Shown: positions 33,126 through 41,958, counted from the first letter of the stretch. The stretch is DNA of 64,000 nucleotides from Hydrogenophaga sp040372165 (GCF_040372165.1 NZ_BAABWG010000006.1:1-64000); one strand, 5' to 3'. The notes: generated by a model from the sequence alone, not told the origin. Numbers and translations: made by a program.

Positions 33126-35096
33126 TCAAACGTCGATCTCGACGTCGTCGCCGTGCAGCTCCATCAGCTCCCGGCGCGAAGCGGCTTCGCCCTTGCCCAT
33201 CAGCTTGGTCATCAGGTCTTCTGTGGCCGCAAAACCCAGCGAACCCAAATCGACTTGCAACAAGCGGCGGGTATCCGGGTTGAGCGTGGTGTCCCACAGC
33301 TGTTCGGCATTCATCTCGCCCAAACCCTTGAAGCGGCTGATCTGGCAGCGATCACGGTTCACACCGTCTTTCTCGGCCTTGTCGAGAATCGCATGCAGCT
33401 CGCCATCGTCCAGCGCGTATTGTTTGCTCGCCGGCTTCTTGCCGCGGGCCGGTACATCCACGCGGAACAGCGGAGGCCGCGCCACATACACATTCCCCGA
33501 CTCGATCAATTTGGGGAAGTGGCGGAAGAACAGCGTGAGCAGCAACACCTGAATGTGTGAGCCGTCCACGTCAGCGTCGGACAGGATGCAGACCTTGCCA
33601 TAGCGCAGGCCGGAGAGGTCCGGGCTGTCATTGGGGCCGTGGGGGTCCACGCCGATGGCCACTGAAATGTCGTGGATTTCGGTGTTGGCAAACAGTCGGT
33701 CACGGTCGACCTCCCAGGTGTTGAGCACCTTGCCACGCAGCGGCAAGATGGCCTGGCATTCCTTGTCACGTCCCATCTTGGCACTGCCGCCCGCCGAATC
33801 ACCCTCGACCAGAAAAAGCTCGTTGTGCGAGATGTCTCGGCTTTCGCAGTCGGTCAGCTTGCCCGGTAGCACCGCCACGCCTGAGCCCTTGCGCTTTTCG
33901 ACTTTCTGGCCAGCGCGCTGGCGGGTCTGCGCCGCCTTGATGGCCAGTTCTGCGAGCTTCTTGCCGTAGTCCACGTGCTGGTTGAGCCACAGCTCGAGCG
34001 CAGGCTTCACGTAGTTGGAAACGAGGCGAACGGCATCACGGGAGTTGAGGCGTTCTTTCACCTGCCCCTGGAACTGCGGGTCCAGCACTTTGGCCGACAG
34101 CACATAGCTCGCGCGAGCAAACACATCTTCCGGCAGCAGCTTGACGCCCTTGGGCAGCAAGGCGTGCAGTTCGATGAAGCTCTTGACCGCCTGAAACAGG
34201 CCGTCGCGCAGGCCGCTGTCGTGCGTACCGCCGGCGCTGGTGGGGATCAGGTTCACATAGCTTTCGCGAACCGGACTGCCTTCTTCGGTGAAAGCCACAC
34301 ACCATGCAGCGCCCTCGCCTTCAGCGAAATTGTCGTCCTTGGCGTCAGCGTAGCCGTCTCCCTCGAACAGCGGAATCACCGGGTCAACCGGCAATGTCTG
34401 GGTAAGGTAGTCGTGCAGGCCGCCCTTGTACTGCCAGGTCTGGGTGTCCTTGGTCTTCTCGTTGACCAGAGTCACAGCCACGCCCGGCATGAGCACTGCC
34501 TTGCTGCGCAGCAGGTGCACCAGCTCGCCCATGGGCAGTGCAGACGAATCGAAATACTTGGCGTCAGGCCAGGCACGGACGCTTGTGCCCTGCTTGCGGT
34601 CACCCTGCTCCTGCTTGCGTTTGGTCAGCGGCTCAGTCACGTCTCCGTTCGAGAAGACCAGGTGAGCCACCTCTCCGTCTCGATGACTGGTCACCTCAAG
34701 GCGCTTGGACAAAGCGTTGGTCACACTCACGCCGACGCCATGCAAGCCTCCCGAGAAGCTGTAGGCGCCACCTTTGCCCTTGTCGAACTTGCCTCCAGCA
34801 TGCAATCGGGTGAAGACGAGCTCCACGACCGGCGCCTTCTCTTCCGGATGCATCCCGAACGGAATGCCACGGCCATCGTCTTCAACACTGACCGAACTGT
34901 CGCTGTGCAAGGTGACCTTGATCTTCTTGCCAAAGCCGGCCAGAGCTTCATCGGCCGCGTTGTCCAGAACCTCCTGGATGATGTGCAGCGGGTTGTCTGT
35001 CCGGGTGTACATGCCCGGGCGCTGTTTGACTGGCTCCAGTCCCTTGAGGACACGAATGGAGCCTTCCGAGTAAGCAGAGGAATTTTGGGTTGCCAT
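33126..35096 (-). CDS. parE: DNA topoisomerase IV subunit B
   Basis: The ATPase subunit of topoisomerase IV, 656 residues from ATG 35096 (MATQNSSAYSEG). The GHKL ATPase motifs are EVLDNAADEALAGFG, DDGRGIPFGMHPEE and GGLHGVGVSVTNALS. The TOPRIM domain shows FLVEGDSAGGSAKMGRD and LSDADVDGSHI. The open frame extends to 35162 but the upstream residues do not resemble ParE. Thirty-five bases upstream of the start lies a LexA-box-like palindrome. Confidence 0.96.
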   Translation of the reverse strand: MATQNSSAYSEGSIRVLKGLEPVKQRPGMYTRTDNPLHIIQEVLDNAADEALAGFGKKIKVTLHSDSSVSVEDDGRGIPFGMHPEEKAPVVELVFTRLHAGGKFDKGKGGAYSFSGGLHGVGVSVTNALSKRLEVTSHRDGEVAHLVFSNGDVTEPLTKRKQEQGDRKQGTSVRAWPDAKYFDSSALPMGELVHLLRSKAVLMPGVAVTLVNEKTKDTQTWQYKGGLHDYLTQTLPVDPVIPLFEGDGYADAKDDNFAEGEGAAWCVAFTEEGSPVRESYVNLIPTSAGGTHDSGLRDGLFQAVKSFIELHALLPKGVKLLPEDVFARASYVLSAKVLDPQFQGQVKERLNSRDAVRLVSNYVKPALELWLNQHVDYGKKLAELAIKAAQTRQRAGQKVEKRKGSGVAVLPGKLTDCESRDISHNELFLVEGDSAGGSAKMGRDKECQAILPLRGKVLNTWEVDRDRLFANTEIHDISVAIGVDPHGPNDSPDLSGLRYGKVCILSDADVDGSHIQVLLLTLFFRHFPKLIESGNVYVARPPLFRVDVPARGKKPASKQYALDDGELHAILDKAEKDGVNRDRCQISRFKGLGEMNAEQLWDTTLNPDTRRLLQVDLGSLGFAATEDLMTKLMGKGEAASRRELMELHGDDVEIDV

Positions 35097-35130
35097 GGGG
35101 GCGGATTGTAAGCAGAAATTCGATTGACTA

Positions 35131-35146
35131 CTGTATATATATACAC
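35131..35146. promoter_or_regulatory. LexA (SOS) box-like palindrome upstream of parE
   Basis: The sequence CTGTATATATATACAC fits the LexA core CTGT-N8-ACAG with a single final mismatch, and its preceding bases (TA) also match the extended E. coli consensus. The inner 14 bases TGTATATATATACA are a perfect palindrome. It lies 35 bases upstream of parE and 110 bases upstream of the divergent MFS gene. Confidence 0.5.
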
Positions 35147-35255
35147 CAACACCGACACTCATGCGTGCAGCGCATCAATCACCGACAGAAAAATCACAGG
35201 CTTGAAACGCCCTTGCGACACACAGGCAGCGCCGGGATTGGTTACATTCTTCCTG

Positions 35256-36491
35256 ATGAACGAAACGTCTTCTCGTCAACCCCTGTCCATGGTGCAAGTT
35301 CTGGTCGCCGGTGCGGCCATTGTCACCCTGTCGATGGGCATTCGCCATGGCTTTGGCCTATGGCTGCAACCCATCACCCAGGCTCAGGACTGGACGCGGG
35401 AGAATTTTGCACTGGCCATGGCCATCCAGAACCTTTCCTGGGGTGTATTTGGCGTCTTTGCCGGCATGGCGGCCGATCGCTTCGGTGCATTCAAGGTCCT
35501 GGCCATGGGGGCTGTGCTCTATGCGCTGGGCCTGTACGGCATGGCCACATCCACCACGCCCACCGTCTTCGCCCTCACGGCGGGCGTGCTCATAGGTGCA
35601 GCGCAGGCCGGCACGACTTACGCCGTCATCTACGGCGTCATCGGCCGGCAGGTGCCTGCCGAGAAGCGATCATGGGCCATGGGAGTTGCTGCCGCAGCTG
35701 GCTCGTTCGGTCAGTTCCTGATGGTCCCAGTGGAAGGCTGGCTCATCGCCAGCTTCGGCTGGCAGGAAGCACTGATCACCTTGTCGATGGCCGCGCTGCT
35801 CATTGCGCCCCTCGCCCTTTGGCTACGCGAGCCCGGTACGGCCGACGGCAAGCCTCTCCCGCGTGACCAGACCATTGGCCAGGCACTCAAGGAGGCCTTC
35901 AAGTACCCCAGCTTCCTGATGCTGATGGCAGGCTACTTTGTTTGCGGCTTCCAGGTCGTCTTCATTGGCGTGCACATGCCCAGCTACCTCAAGGACCATG
36001 GCCTTGCGCCTGAGGTGGCCAGCTTCGCACTGGCATTGATCGGTCTGTTCAACGTGGTCGGCACGTATGTGGCGGGCAGTCTGGGGCAACGCATGGCCAA
36101 GCGCCATATCCTGGCGTTCATCTATTTCGGCCGTTCCATTGCCATCACGGTGTTCCTGCTGGCGCCCCTGACACCGATGAGTGTCTACATCTTCTCCGCC
36201 GTCATGGGCACGCTGTGGCTGTCCACTGTGCCCCCCACCAACGCCACCGTCGCCCAGATTTTCGGCGTGGCGCACCTGTCCATGCTGGGTGGCTTTGTGT
36301 TCTTCAGCCACCAGGTCGGCAGCTTCATGGGGGTCTGGATAGGCGGCGCCCTGTATGACGCCACCGGCAACTATGACCTGGTCTGGTACATCTCCATTGC
36401 GCTGGGTGTGTTTGCCGCGCTGATCAACCTGCCCGTTCGCGAAGCGCCCATCGAGCGAGGGCCACAGCGTGTCATGGGGGCAGCCGTATGA
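35256..36491 (+). CDS. Major facilitator superfamily transporter
   Basis: A 411-residue permease from ATG 35256 with twelve hydrophobic helices. The first helix pair includes SMGIRHGFGLWLQPITQAQDW. The loop 2-3 motif is AGMAADRFGAFKV (MFS motif A, G-x3-D-R-x-G). It resembles the OFA/monocarboxylate-like branch, but the substrate is unknown. The open frame continues 44 codons upstream through the AT-rich palindrome and is not believed to be translated there. Its stop overlaps the next small ORF (ATGA). Confidence 0.87.
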   Translation: MNETSSRQPLSMVQVLVAGAAIVTLSMGIRHGFGLWLQPITQAQDWTRENFALAMAIQNLSWGVFGVFAGMAADRFGAFKVLAMGAVLYALGLYGMATSTTPTVFALTAGVLIGAAQAGTTYAVIYGVIGRQVPAEKRSWAMGVAAAAGSFGQFLMVPVEGWLIASFGWQEALITLSMAALLIAPLALWLREPGTADGKPLPRDQTIGQALKEAFKYPSFLMLMAGYFVCGFQVVFIGVHMPSYLKDHGLAPEVASFALALIGLFNVVGTYVAGSLGQRMAKRHILAFIYFGRSIAITVFLLAPLTPMSVYIFSAVMGTLWLSTVPPTNATVAQIFGVAHLSMLGGFVFFSHQVGSFMGVWIGGALYDATGNYDLVWYISIALGVFAALINLPVREAPIERGPQRVMGAAV

Positions 36492-36613
36492 CACGCGGGC
36501 AGCGCCTGGTCTGGTGGGCTCTGGTGACCTTGGCCCTGGCCGGCACGCTGGCCATGTACATGCGCCCGGATTTTCTGGTCACACTTGCTGACCAGTTGTG
36601 GAGCTGCTTCTGA
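36488..36613 (+). CDS. 41-residue single-span membrane microprotein
   Basis: A small ORF encoding 41 residues. It has a basic start (MTRGQRL) and one hydrophobic helix (about residues 8-25, VWWALVTLALAGTLAMYM). A short tail ends in LADQLWSCF. Its ATG overlaps the MFS stop (ATGA) and its stop overlaps the methyltransferase ATG (TGATG), so translational coupling on both sides strongly supports it as a real gene. The N-in or N-out orientation and the function are unknown; the position suggests it works with the transporter or the methyltransferase. Confidence 0.7.
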   Translation: MTRGQRLVWWALVTLALAGTLAMYMRPDFLVTLADQLWSCF

Positions 36614-37218
36614 TGAGCGACTCGCTGGCCAGCCCTGGCACCAGCACGGGACACGGCTGCGGGCCGGCTTCCGAGTGGGTCATGCGATGGGGGCAGCTCG
36701 TTTCGCCCGGCGCTGCGGTACTGGACGTCGCCTGTGGTCGCGGCAGGCACAGCCACTGGTTTGCCGAACGCGGTCATCCTGTCACGGCACTGGACAAAGA
36801 CGGCGACGCCCTGTCCGCCATTGACACAGCCGACCTGCCCATCACCACCGTCATGGCCGACATCGAGGGGGGCGGATGGCCCCTGCAAGGCCGTACCTAT
36901 GGGGCTGTGGTGGTCACGAACTATCTCTGGCGGCCGTTGTGGCCCACGCTGGCCGCGGCCATCGCCCCTGGCGGCACCTTGCTCTACGAGACTTTCGCCG
37001 AAGGAAACGCCTCGGTTGGACGCCCCCGTCGACCCGAGTTTCTGCTCCAGCATGGAGAGCTGCTTCAATGGTGCCAGATGGCTGGCCTGCGGGTCATCGC
37101 CTACGAAGACGGGTTTCTCCAGAGCCCCGAGCGCTTCGTCCAGCGCGTAGCTGCCGTACGGTGGGAAGACAGTGACGAGAGCGAAGAGCCTCCAAAACGC
37201 TGGCCACTGACCCCGTGA
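36613..37218 (+). CDS. Class I SAM-dependent methyltransferase
   Basis: A 201-residue protein. The Rossmann SAM motif I is VLDVACGRGRHSHWFAERG near residue 40, followed by the acidic loop ALDKDGDALS. Motif IV is in YGAVVVTNYLWRPLWP and the strand LAAAIAPGGTLLYETFAEG follows. Length and motif order fit small-molecule or tellurite-resistance TehB-like methyltransferases, but the substrate is not assignable. It is translationally coupled to the preceding microprotein. Confidence 0.88.
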   Translation: MSDSLASPGTSTGHGCGPASEWVMRWGQLVSPGAAVLDVACGRGRHSHWFAERGHPVTALDKDGDALSAIDTADLPITTVMADIEGGGWPLQGRTYGAVVVTNYLWRPLWPTLAAAIAPGGTLLYETFAEGNASVGRPRRPEFLLQHGELLQWCQMAGLRVIAYEDGFLQSPERFVQRVAAVRWEDSDESEEPPKRWPLTP

Positions 37219-37354
37219 CGCCCTGCCTCTACCCGGCCCACACTGGGTAGAATGCGCATTGAAGACCACGGCATCGTGATCGCCTTCGTCCGCCCCGTCC
37301 GATACGAGGGCGCATTGGAGAGCACCAGATGCCACACCAAGTACTGACAGACAC

Positions 37355-38242
37355 ATGAATACGATTACCGGCAGCATCGTGGCCCTGGCCACCCCGTTTC
37401 AGGAAGACGGAAGCGTCGACTACGGAACGCTGCGCAAGCTTATCGACTGGCACATCGCGGAAGGCACAGACTGCATTGGCGTGGTAGGTACCACCGGCGA
37501 GTCGCCAACCGTCACGGTAGAGGAACACTGCGAGATCATTCGCGTCTCCGTGGAGCAGGCGGCCAAGCGAGTGCCGATCATGGCCGGGTGTGGAGCCAAT
37601 TCCACTGCCGAAGCCATCGAGCTGGCGCAATATGCGCGAAACGTCGGTGCCGACTGCCAGCTCCAGGTGGTCCCCTACTACAACAAGCCTACCCAGGAAG
37701 GCCTGTACCAGCATTTCAAAGCCATTGCAGAAGCCACAGGTGACCTGCCCATCGTGCTGTACAACGTACCGGGCCGAAGTGTGGCCGACATGTCGCTGGA
37801 CACCACACTGCGCCTGGCCAGTCTGGACGGCATTGTGGGCGTGAAGGAAGCGACTGGCGACATTGCGCGCGCGCAGTGGCTGATTCGCGAAGCCCCCAAG
37901 GACTTCGCCATCTATTCCGGCGACGACCCGACAGCGGTCGCCCTGATCCTGTGTGGTGGTCACGGGAACATCAGCGTGACGGCCAACGTGGCGCCAAAAC
38001 TCATGCATGAGTTGTGCGTGGCGGCGCTGGACAAAGACGTCGCCAAAGCAATGGACATTCAGTTGCGCCTGTTGCCTTTGCACAAGAACCTGTTCGTCGA
38101 GGCCAACCCGATCCCGGTCAAGTGGGCCATGGCGAAAATGGGACTGTGCGGAGGAACTATGCGGCTACCCATGACTGCGCTGAGCCCATCCATGGAACCC
38201 GTGGTTGAATCTGCGCTCAAAGAGTGCGGGCTGGTTGGCTGA
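37355..38242 (+). CDS. dapA: 4-hydroxy-tetrahydrodipicolinate synthase
   Basis: The first enzyme of the diaminopimelate/lysine branch, condensing pyruvate with aspartate semialdehyde; 295 residues. Active-site elements are GVVGTTGESPTVT (Thr pair), VVPYYNKPTQEGLYQHF (catalytic Tyr) and GVKEATGDIA (Schiff-base Lys). It competes with EctB for aspartate semialdehyde. The 136-base gap upstream carries a TAGAAT box at 37248-37253 that may be a -10. bamC follows 50 bases downstream, a common betaproteobacterial pairing. Confidence 0.97.
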   Translation: MNTITGSIVALATPFQEDGSVDYGTLRKLIDWHIAEGTDCIGVVGTTGESPTVTVEEHCEIIRVSVEQAAKRVPIMAGCGANSTAEAIELAQYARNVGADCQLQVVPYYNKPTQEGLYQHFKAIAEATGDLPIVLYNVPGRSVADMSLDTTLRLASLDGIVGVKEATGDIARAQWLIREAPKDFAIYSGDDPTAVALILCGGHGNISVTANVAPKLMHELCVAALDKDVAKAMDIQLRLLPLHKNLFVEANPIPVKWAMAKMGLCGGTMRLPMTALSPSMEPVVESALKECGLVG

Positions 38243-38292
38243 AACGCCCCGTCCATTCGCTGAATACCGTTAATCCCTACCGATTCCCGAAC

Positions 38293-39417
38293 ATGAGTAA
38301 ACGCCCTGTCTTTGCTGGTCGCTCCCGCAACCTCGTCTCTCTGGCTGTTGTCACGGCTGTCGCCGGTGGCCTGGCAGGCTGCACCATTCTGGAAGAGGAT
38401 CGCATTGATTACAAATCCACATCCACCGGCCGAAGCCTCGAGGTTCCCCCTGATCTGACACAGCTCCAGCGTGACTCCCGCTATGCCATGCCTGGCGACA
38501 ACGTCACCGCGAGCAGCATGCCTCAGACTGGCGCAACAGTTCAGGACACAGGCGTCACGGCGGCCACACAGATCGGCGACGTCCGGATCGAGCGAGCTGG
38601 CAACCAGCGCTGGCTGGTGATCAGCCGTCCAGCTGACGAACTGTGGACGCCTGTCCGACAGTTCTGGCTGGACAATGGTTTCACTTTCACACGCGAAGAC
38701 CAGCGTCTGGGCATCATGGAAACCGACTGGGCAGAAAATCGCGCCAAAATTCCACAAGATGTGATCCGTCGAACCATCGGCAAGGTTTTTGACAGCCTGT
38801 ATGACACGGGTGAACGCGATCGCTTCCGCACGCGAATTGAACGCTCGAGTGAAGGCCAGACCGAGATTTACATCAGTCACAGGGGCATGGAAGAGGTGTA
38901 TACCAGCTCGCGCCAGGACAACACGATCTGGCAACCACGCGCATCAGACCCTGAACTGGAAACCGAGTTTCTGCGCCGCCTCATGATCAGGCTGGGCGTA
39001 TCAGAGGAGAAAGCCAGCGCTGTGGCTGCCGACAGCAGTGCGCCCAAGCAATCCACGCTGGTGACCGTTGACGGTCAGCAAGCGATCAGGATCGAAGAAG
39101 GCTTCGACCGCGCCTGGCGCCGCGTCGGGCTGTCACTGGACCGCACAGGCTTCACCGTCGAAGACCGTGACCGCACCAAAGGGGTCTATTTCGTGCGCTT
39201 TGTGCCCGCGCTGTCGGCAGAGGAACGGGCCAAGCCAAGCCTGCTTCGCCGCATGTTCGGTGCAGAGGCCAAGGAAGCCAAACCTGAGCAGTACCAAGTG
39301 GTTGTCCGCAGCGACGCGCAACAAAGTCTGGTGACTGTGCTGAGCCAGTCAGGGAAGGCAGAGAGCGCAGAGAACGCCAAGCGCATCCTCACACTGCTCT
39401 CCGAGGATCTTCGCTAA
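38293..39417 (+). CDS. bamC: Outer-membrane assembly lipoprotein BamC
   Basis: A 374-residue lipoprotein of the BAM complex that inserts beta-barrel proteins. The signal peptide ends in the lipobox LAGC (Cys about 33). An N-terminal unstructured stretch contains IDYKSTSTGRSLEVPPDLT, the segment that contacts BamD in E. coli. Two helix-grip domains follow (about residues 105-215 and 260-370). The translated frame extends upstream, but ATG 38293 gives the correct signal peptide. It is cotranscribed with dapA and ends at a bidirectional terminator. Confidence 0.93.
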   Translation: MSKRPVFAGRSRNLVSLAVVTAVAGGLAGCTILEEDRIDYKSTSTGRSLEVPPDLTQLQRDSRYAMPGDNVTASSMPQTGATVQDTGVTAATQIGDVRIERAGNQRWLVISRPADELWTPVRQFWLDNGFTFTREDQRLGIMETDWAENRAKIPQDVIRRTIGKVFDSLYDTGERDRFRTRIERSSEGQTEIYISHRGMEEVYTSSRQDNTIWQPRASDPELETEFLRRLMIRLGVSEEKASAVAADSSAPKQSTLVTVDGQQAIRIEEGFDRAWRRVGLSLDRTGFTVEDRDRTKGVYFVRFVPALSAEERAKPSLLRRMFGAEAKEAKPEQYQVVVRSDAQQSLVTVLSQSGKAESAENAKRILTLLSEDLR

Positions 39418-39434
39418 CCCGAAACAACGCCCAC

Positions 39435-39466
39435 AAAAAAGCCACCTGAACAGGTGGCTTTTTTCA
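39435..39466. terminator. Bidirectional terminator between bamC and the 11-mer lipoprotein
   Basis: AAAAAAGCCACCTG-AA-CAGGTGGCTTTTTT: an 8-bp GC-rich stem flanked by A and T runs, placed between the convergent genes. Confidence 0.95.
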
Positions 39467-39489
39467 TACGGGAGGGGATGACCGCTGCG

Positions 39490-39933
39490 TTATTGCTTGG
39501 CAGCATCCGCAGCCGCCTTGGCAGCTGCATCGGCCTTCTTCTTGGCAGCCTCTGCCGCATCTTCAGCAGCCGTCAGCGCCGCATCCTTGGCTTCCTCTGC
39601 CGTCTTCTCAGCTGCAGCCTGAGCATCATCAGCCGCTTCCGCTGCAGCCTTGGCTGCGTCGACCGTGGCATTGGCCGCATCGGAAGCAGCCTCGGTTGCA
39701 GCGTCTGCCGTAGCGTTGGCAGCATCCTGCGCCGCTTCGGTCGCGGCGGCAGCACCTTCCTTGGCAGCGTCCATGGCGGCGCCCGCACTCTCCTTGGCAG
39801 CATCCATGGCCGCATTGGCGCTCTCCTTGGCGGCGTCCATGGACGGCGCCACCGGCATGTCTTCTTCTTTTTGGCCACAAGCCGTCAGTGCAACGGCGGC
39901 GAGAACGCTGGAGACGAGGATGAATTTTTTCAT
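39490..39933 (-). CDS. LEA-like alanine-rich lipoprotein of eleven-residue repeats
   Basis: A 147-residue product. The signal peptide (MKKFILVSSVLAAVALTAC) ends in a lipobox with Cys19. From residue 31 to 140 the sequence divides exactly into ten 11-residue units, such as SMDAAKESANA, AMDAAKESAGA, AMDAAKEGAAA and AEKTAEEAKDA, with a 7-residue remnant at the end. The pattern (Ala-rich, with Lys/Glu/Asp at fixed places and no Pro/Trp/Tyr) matches the 11-mer of group-3 LEA proteins, which form amphipathic helices on drying. An alternative is an elongated Lpp-like spacer. Function is inferred; osmotic or desiccation protection is plausible given the ectoine operon. Confidence 0.8.
   Translation of the reverse strand: MKKFILVSSVLAAVALTACGQKEEDMPVAPSMDAAKESANAAMDAAKESAGAAMDAAKEGAAAATEAAQDAANATADAATEAASDAANATVDAAKAAAEAADDAQAAAEKTAEEAKDAALTAAEDAAEAAKKKADAAAKAAADAAKQ
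39745..39843 (-). repeat. 33-bp tandem repeat (three copies) in the LEA-like gene
   Basis: Three consecutive 33-base units encoding (S/A)MDAAKE(S/G)xxA are nearly identical at the DNA level. Units further downstream have diverged but keep the 33-base phase. Confidence 0.85.
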
Positions 39934-40139
39934 GGTCTGTGCCTTGGGTCTGTTCTTGGATTCAGTGAGTGATCTTCAACGGTGGCATGGCCCGGTCGCG
40001 TCATGCGAAGGCGTCATACCCCCTCATGGAGCGCGATCATACCGCTGATCAGTCAGCGCACCGGCGCACGGGCAAGACTTTTTCCATTGCTCACAAACTG
40101 ATGCGAACACCCACAGACCGACACGTGTGCAAGGAGCGG

Positions 40140-40688
40140 TCAAAGGCCCAGAACGGATGAAGCAAACCCGGGCTGGCCATAGCGCCAGAACCCGTCTATG
40201 CGTTCATGGAGTGCAACTCTTCTGCCCGCATCCTGGGTGGCCACCATCGCGTCGCGCTGGTCGTCCAGCCGCTCCAATGTCCAGCCGTCGGACCAGAATG
40301 CACTAGGCAGCTGATCACTTCCACGCCCCGAACAGGTGCGGGCCTCGACGATATGGCTCCAGTGCTGACGCCACTGAACCAGACGGGGGTGCAGGCTGTG
40401 AATCAGGCGGTAGTCTCTGGCCACAAAGCGAATGGTTCTGCCACTCGATGCCCAGGATTGGAGCGCATCGATGGCCGCACGCTCTCCGAGTGGCCAATCG
40501 GCAAAATCCTCATCGCAGAGAATCAGGCGCTTCCACCCGTGTTCAGCAGCATGTGCCAACGCCAGTCGGACGAAATCCTGAAACGTTGCACGGCCCTCAA
40601 ACCTGCCTTCCGGCAATGGCGGCAAGGCAGCTGGCGAAGATGCTTCTCGCGCGGAACCAGAGGGCAGACGATCGGAAGGAAAGCTCAT
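40140..40688 (-). CDS. Conserved unknown protein, PLD-like-fold candidate
   Basis: A product of about 182 residues from ATG 40688; an upstream GTG at 40697 would add three. A disordered Ser/Pro-rich N-terminus (about 25 residues) is followed by a globular part with FQDFVRLALAHAAEHGWKRL, ILCDEDFADWPLGERAAIDAL and TIRFVARDYRLIHSLHPRLV. The alternation of strand (LILCDED) and helix resembles the N-terminal half of phospholipase-D-like domains in Burkholderiales proteins of unknown function, but no HKD motif is visible. It is cotranscribed or closely placed with the downstream-oriented RoxA gene (59-base gap). Confidence 0.65.
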   Translation of the reverse strand: MSFPSDRLPSGSAREASSPAALPPLPEGRFEGRATFQDFVRLALAHAAEHGWKRLILCDEDFADWPLGERAAIDALQSWASSGRTIRFVARDYRLIHSLHPRLVQWRQHWSHIVEARTCSGRGSDQLPSAFWSDGWTLERLDDQRDAMVATQDAGRRVALHERIDGFWRYGQPGFASSVLGL

Positions 40689-40747
40689 CACTGACACTCT
40701 ATCGGATCAAGCTGCTGCCGTCACCTGTGCACCACACCTTACCGGGG

Positions 40748-41944
40748 TCAAGGGGTCTCCTCCTGCAGATGCAGCCAGCCCGCCTCACACCATTCCGCGA
40801 GAAGGCTGCGCGCGTCTTCAGACGCCTTCTTCAGCGCCGATCCGTCGAGTTCTCGCCGGTCTGCAAGTGCTCTCATCAGGCGAGCATCTGCTCCTGCTGC
40901 CCGATAGCTCTCCCCGTTGATGAAAACATGGTGCTTGTCGTACATCATGCGAGTACGCCGGTCCAACCTGATGCCACGACTCACAAGCGACTGTTCATCT
41001 GCCTCTTCTGCGGACTCGTCGGCATCAAACCACACGCCCGGTTTGGGCTCGGTCATCACCTCCCCAAGAGCACGCTCGAGCAGCTTGTCGTCGGCCACCA
41101 TGCGCGTCAGGCTCTCGCGCGCAAAGCGTTGCAAGCTGACTGGCATTTCAGATGGATGCTCCGTCGCGGCTTGCTGCGGATCCCGATACAACGCTTCGTC
41201 TTCGAGTTCGTCTGCCATGCGGTGCATCAGCTCTCCGGCCAGACCTCCGCGCTGAGGCACCCTGAATCCGACGGAATATGTCATGCAGTCACCTTCAGGC
41301 TCTGCCACTCCGTCGTGTGCCCAACCCGGCGGGAGATACAGCATGTCCCCCGGTTCCAATAGGTGTTCTTCTTCGGGCTCGAAGTTGGACAGAATGCGAA
41401 GCGGAACACCCTCTTGCAGGCTCTTGTCCTTGTTTCGCCCTATTCGCCAGCGCCGCCGTCCACTCGCTTGCAGCAAAAAGACGTCGTAACTGTCAAAGTG
41501 TGGCCCGACCCCGCCGCCAGCGCTTGCCCAAGAGATCATGATGTCATCAAGACGTGCGTCCGGCACGAAGCGGAACTGTTGCATCAGCGCATGCACGCCA
41601 TCGTGATGCAGGTCCACGCCTTGGACCAGCATGGTCCAACCGGCTTTGGACAGCGGCGGAAACGCTCTCCGTTGAAATGGCCCATGGCGCAATGTCCACC
41701 CTTTCTCGCCGTGCACGATCAGGCGCGACTCCACGCCCTCCTGACCGGCCAGCGCGAACAGGGCCTGACGATCCAGCAAAGGTTGGAAACCGGGAACAGC
41801 CTGGCGAATGAGCAGTGGCTTCTTTTGCCAGTAGCGGCGCATGAACTGGGCGGGGCTGAGGCCGCCAAGCAGTGCCAGCGGAGTGGTTTGGGCAGATGGG
41901 GAAGATCTCGACATGGAAGGGGACTTGCGTCTGGCTTGGCTCAT
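40748..41944 (-). CDS. roxA: JmjC ribosomal oxygenase (YcfD/RoxA family)
   Basis: An Fe(II)/2-oxoglutarate-dependent protein hydroxylase. The E. coli homologue YcfD hydroxylates an Arg of ribosomal protein L16. It is about 398 residues from ATG 41944; ATG 41914 (388 residues) is also possible. The JmjC core shows VGPHFDSYDVFLLQASGRRRW (His-x-Asp ligands) and LPPGWAHDGVAEPEGDCMTYSVGFR (distal His). The N-terminal GGLSPAQFMRRYWQKKPLLIRQA is the family's leader. A C-terminal winged-helix-like part is present. It is divergent from the SlyD-like gene with only 14 bases between the candidate starts. Confidence 0.92.
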   Translation of the reverse strand: MSQARRKSPSMSRSSPSAQTTPLALLGGLSPAQFMRRYWQKKPLLIRQAVPGFQPLLDRQALFALAGQEGVESRLIVHGEKGWTLRHGPFQRRAFPPLSKAGWTMLVQGVDLHHDGVHALMQQFRFVPDARLDDIMISWASAGGGVGPHFDSYDVFLLQASGRRRWRIGRNKDKSLQEGVPLRILSNFEPEEEHLLEPGDMLYLPPGWAHDGVAEPEGDCMTYSVGFRVPQRGGLAGELMHRMADELEDEALYRDPQQAATEHPSEMPVSLQRFARESLTRMVADDKLLERALGEVMTEPKPGVWFDADESAEEADEQSLVSRGIRLDRRTRMMYDKHHVFINGESYRAAGADARLMRALADRRELDGSALKKASEDARSLLAEWCEAGWLHLQEETP

Positions 41945-41958
41945 GGGACAATTGTGCG

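Noticed and set aside
39454..39972. A 172-residue plus-strand ORF opposite the alanine-rich lipoprotein.
   Set aside because: It is the antisense of the 33-base repeats (Gly/Ser/Leu/Arg-rich), has no plausible start signal and overlaps a bidirectional terminator.
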